This document shows, one piece after another, positions 36,154 to 44,643 of a stretch of 64,000 nt of DNA; the stretch's first letter is position 1; the number at the start of each line of letters is the position of its first letter. The DNA is from Caenorhabditis elegans (Eukaryota; Nematoda; Chromadorea; Rhabditida; Rhabditidae), in assembly GCF_000002985.6 (NCBI RefSeq), contig NC_003279.8, positions 9,982,001-10,046,000 on the forward strand, in the 5' to 3' direction. Under the pieces are notes generated by a model, which was not told the DNA's origin, ran no database searches, and saw only the letters and a list, made by a program, of their open reading frames with translations. The position numbers and the translations under genes were made by a program.

Positions 36154-37358
36154 ATGTCCTCTGCGAGAAAGCAGACTGTGCGTTTTCTTCCAGGTGGCGA
36201 CGTCAACATCAGCTCGGTGGTGTTGGATTCACAAAGGAATTTCCAGCCGAAAAGTTCTATAGAGATGCAATGTTTCTATAGAGATGCAATCTATAGAGAT
36301 GCAAGAGATTTATGAAGGAACTTCCAATATTCAATTGAACACGCCAAATTAATTGATAATGAGAATAAATTGAGCAATTGATTGATCCGCCTTCCGTTGT
36401 ATGCTTTTTGTAAATTTGAAAACGTATTGATAAATCTAAAAGTTGAACAATTTTGAATAAAATACGAGATTTTTACAGAAACCTGATGTAGGTGCACTTG
36501 TATCAACTTACTTAATTCAATCTCATACCGTACATCTCACCCCCACAGTTATATTTCTTATCACATATCGATGGAAACTTGATGAGACTGCTCCAACTGT
36601 ATTCTGTACTCTCGGCAATTCGCCGCAACTTATCCACCAACTTTAGCAACTTTATAAATGACAAGTGCAGAAGTTGCTAACTTTGGGAAAAAAGTTGGAT
36701 AAAGTTGGTCAAAGTAGGCTAATGTTGGATAAAGTTGGCTAATCTTGGCAGAACATAGGCAGCACGCGCGCACGTATTCTAACGATCCAGCTCCTAGGAG
36801 TTGGCATTCTTGACTGTTTCCTTTCTTTAATTTATTGATTAAAAAACTCCTTTTCTAGTTTCCCCAGACTTTTGACACTTCACATATCATCTTAGTTTTA
36901 GGGAGTAAACTCTGATAGCACTAATTGAGAAACTTGCAGTTCAAGAAACAAGATGTTTTTTTGGCCAAAACTATATACTGGAAAATATTTCATGAGCTTT
37001 CTTGCTCTTTTTTTATTTTCTCTCCAGTTTCAGCTGGCTTCTGAGACTTAGTTACTTACGACTTTCTTAACATAGTAGAAAGTGCACATCTAAAGTTGGT
37101 AAATAAGTTGCTAAAGTTCGTAGAAACGTTGCAAAACGATAAAGTTGGCGCTTAAGTTGTTAAAGTTGGTGTATAAGTTGCAACGAATTGCCGAGCTGCT
37201 ATCGTCCAAACAAATCTCAAAAGTATCTGAATGTATCACTCGGTTCTCAACAAGTGTTTGCAATTGGTGTATACTCTGGTGATCAATCAGAAAACACAAC
37301 TGAATACTTGGATCCCCAAATTGATCCTTCTCGTCTACTACAATTGAATATGAATTGA
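36154..37358 (+). pseudogene. Probable gene split by an inverted-repeat element; two coding remnants
   Basis: Two coding-like pieces flank an inverted-repeat element. The 5' piece starts at ATG 36154 (MSSARKQTVRFLPGGDV...), runs about 40 sensible codons and ends in a short 3-copy repeat (CTATAGAGATGCAAT, 36258-36303). The 3' piece starts after a CCCCCACAG acceptor at 36549 and reads YRWKLDETAPTVFCTLGN up to the element; after the element (37197 on) it resumes with YRPNKSQKYLNVSLGSQQ and continues about 50 codons to TGA at 37356. Codon use of the last part is clearly worm-like. Family not recognised. That both pieces belong to one gene is inference; splicing the element out as an intron is an alternative. 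Confidence 0.5.
36611..37196. mobile_element. Inverted-repeat element with CTCGGCAATTCG ends and AAAGTTGG sub-repeats
   Basis: The ends CTCGGCAATTCGCCGCAACT and AGTTGCAACGAATTGCCGAG are inverted, followed by ACCAACTTTA / TAAAGTTGGT blocks. Inside, the word TAAAGTTGG recurs many times on both sides of a unique 0.25-kb core (about 36780-37080). No transposase. It interrupts a coding exon. Confidence 0.8.
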
Positions 37359-37612
37359 AAGTTTTTCTCATACATACATACATTTAAATAATTTTCTGTT
37401 TAATTTATTAAAACAAATTTTAAAATATCGTCGTCTTCTCGTCGTACATCGCAAGTTAACTGTACGAAATTACACCTTTAAATAATAATTAGTTCTTTTT
37501 CAAAGATGAAAGGTTTAAAAGTTTTCACCTCTACAATTTTATTTCGTGAAGAACGTGAAACCCTAAATACATGAGTTTTTGAAACGTATTTCACGTAGCC
37601 TCACCCCCTCCC

Positions 37613-37619
37613 TATAAAA
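37613..37619 (+). promoter_or_regulatory. TATA box of the phosphatase gene
   Basis: CCTATAAAAGCAG about 90 bp upstream of the ATG at 37706, in an otherwise C-rich local context. Confidence 0.65.
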
Positions 37620-37705
37620 GCAGTAGATTCATCAGTTTTTTCAATTATTACCGACTTTGGTAAATTATTGGTCGCAGTTCTTAACAACTTCGAAAGCAAT
37701 TTAAC

Positions 37706-39035
37706 ATGTCGAAGATGAGTAAGTTACTATGAAAGTTCGAGTATGCCAATCATGTAAATTGTTTCAGAACGGCGTACAAATAAGCCTCGCGCTACAGAGA
37801 GTGCAAACAGCAGCACCAAATCGTCGGTGCTCGATGAACCAACACTGGTTGAGCGGAAACAACAAAAGAAACAGGTAAACTATTTTGATTTTTTTAAATA
37901 TAAGGAGCCTCGCAGTACATCAAAAAAACTACCATACCATCTCCCATTAAATATAAATCTGTTTCAGATCTTGAAGTTCGTTCAGCGTACACTGGAAAAG
38001 ATGCCACAAGGGCTTCGCGCCGAGTTCGTTGGGATGAGACGCTTCAACGATTTTGAGAAAATGAAAGCGTTCAAAGAAGCTCAAGAAGCTGGAAAGAACC
38101 GCTACAAAGACGTTGGATGCCTTGACAACAATCGTGTCAAACTGGAAGGACCATGGCCGCATGAATACATTCATGCGAACTACGTGGCAACTCCAACGAA
38201 CCCGAAAAGATTCATCTGCACCCAGGCCCCATTGGAGAAGACTTGTGCCGACTTTTGGTACATGTGCTATCAAGACAAGGTCGAGTACATTTTTATGCTG
38301 TGCAACTTTCTGGAGAAAGGAGCAAAAAAGTGTTTCGAATACTTCCCGAGCAAGAAGGGTGATGTGATGGACTTTGACGAAGGTGGTCAGAAGATCTCAG
38401 TTAAATGCGAATCTTCGGTGACGGTAAGTTCTATTCTTTCTCAAGTTTGAATAGTTCATTGAAAGTTTTCATTATTCGTTCCGTGCTGATGCAAAGGCAA
38501 ACGTCACTGCAACAGAGATTGTGATCGAAGGACCTGGCGAGAAAACTCGAAAGACCACTCATTATCACTGGAATGACTGGCCAGATCGCGGTGTTCCAGC
38601 TGCGGATATGGCTGTTCTTGAGCTTCTGGAGAATGCTAGACCATCAAAGTAAGTTGATGTCTGTGTATTGTGTCGAGATGCATTTTTATGTATTTTCAGA
38701 GGTCCTATCGTTGTCCATTGTTCTGCAGGTATTGGACGCACTGGCTCTGTTGTGATGTTGGAGTACATCATGGATCAACTGCTCGCAGGCCAGATCATTG
38801 ATGATGGGGAAAAGATCTTGGTCAAAATTTGCGAGCAACGTAACAATTCAATCCAGGTTGTTTGCAGACTGTACATGCATTTTTACAGTTTTATTATTTT
38901 CAGACGGATGCCCAGTATCTGTTCGTGCATCAAGTCATTCTCAACTACTTCCGCAAAAAGAAATTGATGGACGAAAGCGGAGTTCAAGAGGCGTATGATG
39001 CTTTCCTCGAGCAATACAAGAAAGTTGTCGTCTGA
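37706..39035 (+). CDS. Protein tyrosine phosphatase, apparently active (worm-expanded PTP family)
   Basis: Cytosolic single-domain tyrosine phosphatase. Exons: 37706-37718, 37768-37874, 37968-38423, 38455-38648, 38700-38856 and 38904-39035, about 352 residues. Residues 1-40 are basic and Ser-rich. The catalytic domain shows KNRYKDVGC (substrate loop), HANYVATP, FWYMCYQDKVEYIFML, the WPD loop HYHWNDWPDRGVP, the signature HCSAGIGRTGS (Cys nucleophile, Arg), and Q-loop residues QTDAQYLFVHQ. All key residues are present. The exon 3/4 junction is uncertain: the intron drawn is only 31 nt (38424-38454), while an alternative acceptor at 38496 makes a 73-nt intron and a 338-residue protein. Close worm relatives are sperm-enriched as a family; this gene's neighbours support a germline role. 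Exact gene name not assigned. Confidence 0.88.
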
Positions 39036-39765
39036 TTTGTAAAACACTGATCTTTTGTATTTTAAAGATGGATAAATAGTTCCCGAATCACATTGTTACA
39101 TTTTTCAGAGATGAATTACCTTCCAAATTTTATTAGGGCAAGGTTCTAGCCTATATCCTTCATCATAACGGGATAAGTTACATAATGTCGTCACTGAATA
39201 TTTAAAATTTGGCGCATTTTTTACTTTATGAAAATTTCGTTTTTAGAAATCCATGTCAATGTCCAATTTTGTCCTTTTAGCATTTCATCCAGTAGAGGCG
39301 CCTCTCACTCCCCTTTTCACTCTACCTTCCTTACCGGCGGCCTTGCACAGCCTACCGCATTTAAATGTCATTCTTGGTTATATATTCCTGTTTTCATTCT
39401 TATTTAGTTAGATTAGGCACATGGGCTTCGTGGTCTAAACGCTGAACAATCTCAATTCCCATGCGATTTCGCTTTACAATTAAAATACGAATGAGATTTT
39501 CAGTTATTTAAGTAAGGAGCCGGATTTTGCTTTTCCGTTGCTATCGTGTCAAATAAGAAAAACAGTATATTCTTCTTTTAATTCTCTTTTTTGGTATCTC
39601 AGGCAGTGTACCTGACTCCCAGTTCCGCAGTTCATAGCACTTGAAGAACGGATCGTCCTTTAATCCTTTAATTTTTAAATTTCTTTTTCTTTATTTTTCT
39701 ATTATATATTTAAAAAATATTGCAAAACATAAATCTTCTTTATTAAGACATTTATCCCAATAAGC
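39036..39765. other. Intergenic between convergent phosphatase and kinase remnant
   Basis: About 0.7 kb, AT-rich, no ORF or repeat end recognised. Confidence 0.5.
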
Positions 39766-40763
39766 TCATGATGGCTGATTGATGTGCAAAGGAATGGAAG
39801 AGAAATAGGAGACCAAGAAATGAGAAAAATCAAAACTAGTACTCGTCTCTTTTGACCTGAAAATTACAGTATTTTATTTTGAGCGATTTGAAAACAATGA
39901 GAAAACGTACTGTTGGTCAGCCTTGGCGCGAAGTTCTTTATCAGAGAATGAAGTGATTGTGGCGATAGTGGTCGAGATTGTTTCATCTTCCCAATCCCAG
40001 TTTTCACGATCACGAAGTTGGCGTTCTTCTCTAGCCTGAAAGTTGGTGTTTAGTTTTTAATAAAAAAATGATTATTGTTCAGATTCTCGAATCACGCCTA
40101 CCTCACATAAAATCATCTCTAAATATGAAACCTTTATAAAAACTTAGTATTTCTAATTAAAAATACTATTAGTTGCAGTTTTTAAATGAAAAATGGTATT
40201 GTGCCCAGCAGTTCTGCCTCAAGAACTTCTGAGTGTGAGTGTGCTTCACATTGTTATTTTGTCATTCACTACTGTACCTCCACAAGTAATTTGTTGATTT
40301 TCTTGTAATCAGGTGCAGATTGAAACGCATAACTGTCGACGATCGTGAATATTTTGTCGTATTGACTAGGAGTTTCGAAGAGAAATTGTGTACGACATGT
40401 ATTACGTGATGCTTCTTTTGCTCTTTGAACCAAACTTCGTTCTGAACAATTATATATGGAAAGCAACTTACAGCAATCACAGCAATCTTGATATCATCAT
40501 CTTGAGATAGGAATACGGTTCCATAGCCACCCTCGCCAAGAACCGGACCTAATTTGTACTTTTTGCCTGCAAAAAATTCTACAATGAGCATACTCTTACA
40601 ATATAAATCTACCTGATTTGGTGACAATTTCATCTCCTTCTTTTGACTGTCGATCTTTTTCATGAGCCATTGGAGCAACTGCAGCTGCATTTCCAGCTGA
40701 CGGTGTTCCGGTTAGATTACCATTTGGAGGAACCGATGACGGATTTGGTGGAGGATCGGCCAT
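39766..40763 (-). pseudogene. TTBK/CK1-type kinase remnant lacking most of the catalytic domain
   Basis: Minus-strand exons 40763-40613, 40566-40472, 40441-40278, 40035-39911 and 39856-39766. The N-terminus (MADPPPNPSSVPPNGN...) leads into a kinase N-lobe start with the glycine loop KYKLGPVLGEGGYGTVFL. The next coding block, in a different frame, reads TPSQYDKIFTIVDSYAFQSA and ...PDYKKINKLLVE, typical of the end of a TTBK/CK1 domain. Everything between (catalytic Lys context, HRD, DFG) is missing. The gap between exons 2 and 3 is only 30 nt, and no splice choice I tried restores the frame. The tail ...LRDRENWDWEDETIST is in frame with exon 3. Interpreted as an internally deleted, frameshifted kinase; a short expressed product from exons 1-2 cannot be excluded. 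TTBK-like kinases are a large, sperm-enriched worm family. Confidence 0.7.
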
Positions 40764-41334
40764 CAGAACAGTACGAGAAATTTGAGAAATATAAAGGAAT
40801 GGAGAAAGTGAGTTGAAGTATTAAGAATGATATGTTTTCATCAGATTGACGTAGTGTATTTTTAAAAACTTTGGAGAAACTTTATTGGCATCACGTCAAA
40901 AAACTAAAATTTAAATTTGAAAGAGGGAACACGCAAAAATGTGCCCCCGTAGGAAACATCACAAAATTTTTCATCAACTTTCAAAATTACGAGAGAATGT
41001 GATTATTTCAGTACCACAAGAAAACATCGGATACAAATTCTAATTTTCAGTAATCTCTGACATTCCGTATCAAATTTCCTCCAACTAAATCGAATGTTTT
41101 CTCATAGTTTTGTGTTACATATATTGAGAGCTTTTCAATCATTCCTCATTCATATATAAAAAACTAGCATTTCTACTATTGTTTTCATTTGAAACAGTCG
41201 TCCAATATTTTCTCTAGTATTATAATTCTCACATAATCGTGTAAAAAGTTATTTTGGTTGTAGCTAGTCAAAAACACATGTAATTCAACGAATTGTTAAC
41301 GAAAAATCGATAAAAAATTCCGCAGTAACAAAAG

Positions 41335-41440
41335 TTTGATACTACAGTACTCTTCAAAGGCGCACACCCGTTTGTATTTATCAAACAGTTGTCGTGTCGA
41401 GACTAGATACCGTATTTTTAACTCAAAAAATCGCAATATT
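41335..41440. repeat. Dispersed repeat with GTCGTGTCGAGAC and CTCTTCAAAGGCGCACA
   Basis: Same word order as the copy at 59640-59700 (TACAGTAATCTTTAAAGACG, then GTGTCGAGACCGGGTACCG). Fragmentary. Confidence 0.55.
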
Positions 41441-41763
41441 TGGCGTATGGGTAATAATATAAGCTCCCGATTACTAGCTGTGCTTTTTTTCTAGAATTGA
41501 AATTTGTTTTTCACATTTGTTTCATTCATAACAACTTTTCGACGCAGTTTTTATTTTAAAATAACAACTCATAATTTGAATCTTCAGATAATATTCTACT
41601 TTACGAAACAGAATAGACATGACTTGACCTACATTTTCCCAATGCGACATCTATTAGTCAAACATTAAGTAAAAATACCGTAATCCTTTATAATTTTGTG
41701 TTTTTGCCTAGAACATTGTGAGATTCTGCGAAAAAGAAAGAAAACGAAAAGGAAGTCATTGAC

Positions 41764-41771
41764 AGTATAAA
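41764..41771 (+). promoter_or_regulatory. TATA box of the phosphatase-like gene
   Basis: GTATAAAT about 40 bp upstream of the ATG at 41810, leaving a very short 5' UTR. Confidence 0.55.
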
Positions 41772-41809
41772 TTCACCCTCGCGAGCCATTTCTGCTGTAC
41801 AATTTGACG

Positions 41810-43538
41810 ATGACGAATATTCGTGAAGACGAGAATATTTTCATGTTTCTTTGTGAAAAATGGATTCTAATCAATAAGAATCATATTTGGAACAGGATAA
41901 ATCAAGTGAGTCAAGTCTTACAAAATTGTTTTATCGTATAATTTTCAGAGAATAAATATTATTGCGGATTTCGACAGATATCAACGAGCACGAACAATAA
42001 GTGAAGGACAACGGACGGAGAATATTCACAGAAATATATATGGAGCTGTTCCCTGTAAGCTATGTTAAGTAGAAGATTATAAAAATAGGCAGACATATCT
42101 CCGGGCATACCTATATCTCTGCCTATCTCACGCCTATCAAATTGATAATTTGTTCCCATTCACATCATGCCTATTCATTGCATTACCTATGTGTTTAAAA
42201 TTTATTCATGGTGACGCTGTTTAGGTAGGCATGTTGAAAGGTATTTAGGTACAACGGGAGGTCAGCGCGTAGGTAGGCGTGTAGACAGGCAGGCAGGAAT
42301 AAACAGGCTCGAAGGAGGCAAAGAGGGTCATACGGGAGACACATACAACAATAACTATTTTATAAATTAATTTTTTCCAAATCAAAAGCTTACAGATGAC
42401 TACAACCTCGTGAATCTTACCTCAACTCAGAGAAACCCACTTGGATACATCAATGCATCTGTGGCCGAGTTTCCCGAAATTGGACGTCATTATATAATTA
42501 CGGGCGCCGCACAAGACACACAGATTCCATTTTTCTGGCAAATGGTATTCGAACAGAAATCTCCGGCAATTGTGATGCTTTTGGAAGACGTTGAGTTGGG
42601 AATTGAAAAATCTGACAAGTATTTTCCTAACAATACACGAGAAGAACTTAAGTTTGGAATTTATGACATCACATGCAAGGAGTTTGTCAAAAGAAACATA
42701 CTTGAATATAGACTACTGGAAGTTAGTGTTGGAAATGGTTAGTTTGTATTAAAAAATACGATATATATATAGGTTGCTATGAATATATTTTCATTTCAAA
42801 AACCCTCAGAAACACACCAAGTTCACCATTATAAATTTCACGGTTGGACTGAATTCAATCTACCAAAATATGAAGACTTTATGGCATTCTACAATACAAT
42901 GAAAGGTTAGTTGAATTACAAAGATTTCAATTACGTAGATAATTTAATTATGTTTTCCAGAAGTTGGAGTTCCATTACTTGCTGTAATGAAAAATAACTG
43001 TATGTCTTCCTTTTTCAAAAAATATCATCATACTCCTCCAACCAATGCTCCAATTATTCAATGTTCAACCGGAGGAGCTCGTTGTGGTGTATTCATAATA
43101 ATTGATATTCTTATCAATTTAATCGATAATAGAATTAAAAATTCATATTCAATTGAGTGGTGGATGTTAAAAGTGCGAAGTAAACGTAATCATTCTGCAC
43201 TCACCAACCAACAACATTCATTTATTTATGATATTATTATCAAATACATTCGAACGCGACACAATCAACTCCGCCACCTCGAAAAATATCTAGAAGCGCA
43301 CGCGAATACTGTAAGAATGATAGATTCTACAAATACAGAAGATGTTGATAAATTCATAAAGCCACGTGACTGGATTGTGGATTTTGATGAAAGAGATCGG
43401 TTAATTGGAAAACTGCAATTTCGTAAACGATTGAAAATTGAGAAAGATCAGGTATCTGAACAAAAACTTGTACATTTGAAATCTCAACTTCATTTATTCC
43501 AGGATACCTACAAATATGAATCCTATGTGCTTCAATGA
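41810..43538 (+). CDS. Degenerate tyrosine-phosphatase-like protein, likely inactive
   Basis: PTP-fold protein with altered active site. Exons: 41810-41905, 41949-42054, 42396-42737, 42810-42905, 42961-43451 and 43503-43538, giving 388 residues. The final 51-nt intron is in frame and stop-free, so retention gives 405. Family marks: GYINASVAEFP, FFWQMVFEQKSPAIVML, and the P-loop QCSTGGARCGVF. The Cys and Arg of CX5R remain, but the invariant His before Cys is Gln, the WPD loop is WTEFNLP with no general acid, and the substrate loop NRYxD has become NIYGA. Hence a pseudophosphatase or a substrate-trapping protein, not an efficient enzyme. The reading frame is intact over six exons, so it is under coding constraint or only recently decayed. 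A large intron (42055-42395) holds an AGGCAGGC repeat. Not in tandem identity with the phosphatase at 37.7 kb; the two are distant paralogues. Confidence 0.85.
42080..42310. repeat. AGGCAGGC-word repeat in an intron
   Basis: The left part AATAGGCAGACATATC...GCATACCTATATC and right part GTAGGTAGGCGTGTAGACAG are loosely inverted. Same word family as 22220-22425. Confidence 0.6.
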
Positions 43539-44202
43539 ATTCTACAGGAAAATATTCAATAAATGACCAAATCGAAAAACTTTATTTATGATCCCAATTA
43601 TGTTTTCTTTGATTATGCTACAAATTCAAGAATCGGCAAATAATGGGAAAATACGATTTTTTTTTCACAATCAATATATACTGCTTGATCTCTCTGTTAG
43701 AATTTCCTCCAAAATCTGAACTGTATGACCAAAAATCAATTTTTTTGAAAATGCATTTGTCCCAATATTTCCTTTCTACCATTCTGCTTTGATCTTTTTT
43801 AACCTTTTTATTCGAATAAAAATATATTCCGAATTAAATACAATTAATGTGTTTCCACCAACTTTACACATAAAAATTCATTTTCTGATGTAAAGATTTT
43901 TTCTAACATACATGCATTAACTTATTTCTGGAGAAATATTTCTCTGGTTTAAAAAAAAAAACTTCTATTTAGTTATGATTTTTCCTTTTCACAACGTGAA
44001 AAGTTGCAAAACTTCTGCGAACGACGCCACTTCTCCACGGTGTTGTTTCTCCGGAACATTTTTCCCCAGTGGGACGCCACGCGCAACTGCGCTCTACTGC
44101 CAATTTTCAAAAACGGAATTCTTTCGCTGAAATTTTCTTTAATTTTCTTTCGTTTTTCAACGTTTTTCATTCTCTAAACTTAAATAATCGAAATATTTCG
44201 AA
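43539..44202. other. Intergenic upstream of the npp-17 operon
   Basis: About 0.66 kb; AT-rich, with a more GC-rich patch at 44000-44170 directly upstream of the small-protein gene that probably includes the operon promoter. Confidence 0.5.
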
Positions 44203-44510
44203 ATGATTAATGAAGAAAGGTAGGCGTTATAATATTTATAATCAAAATTTCTCAATATCATGTTAGATATTCATTTTTGGCGAATATTCAACAATTGAAA
44301 ATCAAAATACCATTATTTATCGACTGGCGTTATTTTTATTGTTTCAGAAAAGCTGAAATAAAGCGAATGTTGGAAAAATGCCGTAAAACGGAAAACCGAC
44401 AGAAATTTTGGCGATGGTTGCCCAATTTTCAGTTGAACAGCTGGCAGACTCCTGTTGTCATTGGTGTTGCAGCTGTTTCTGCTGCAATTATCTATCACTA
44501 TTTTTCCTAA
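44203..44510 (+). CDS. 59-residue predicted tail-anchored protein
   Basis: Two exons, 44203-44219 and 44348-44510, close to 59 residues and a TAA. The first 30 residues are charged and basic (MINEERKAEIKRMLEKCRK). A hydrophobic helix, PVVIGVAAVSAAIIY, lies near the C-terminus and is followed only by HYFS. This is the layout of a tail-anchored membrane protein with a cytosolic N-terminus. The npp-17 start is 133 nt after the stop with an acceptor just before it, so the two are probably one operon with this gene first. Start chosen because it is the first ATG and the 17-nt exon joins in frame. I do not recognise the family. Confidence 0.75.
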
Positions 44511-44640
44511 TTACCCTTATTCCTATTGTTCAATTTTTCTTCATCCTGATTTTGTGATCTACCTCATGTAATAATTTTCTCTTCTTCTTTATTATTTTCT
44601 GCGCTCTGTACTTTCTTAAAACTGTATAAATTAAAATTGC

Positions 44641-44642
44641 AG
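44641..44642 (+). other. Predicted trans-splice acceptor before npp-17
   Basis: AAAATTGCAG ends 1 nt before the npp-17 ATG and about 130 nt after the upstream stop, the usual geometry for SL2 addition in a worm operon. Confidence 0.7.
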
Positions 44643-44643
44643 A

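Larger units (their letters stand above)
40764..41809. other. Intergenic between divergent kinase remnant and phosphatase-like gene
   Basis: About 1 kb, AT-rich, containing the repeat fragment at 41335-41440. No further gene seen. Confidence 0.5.
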
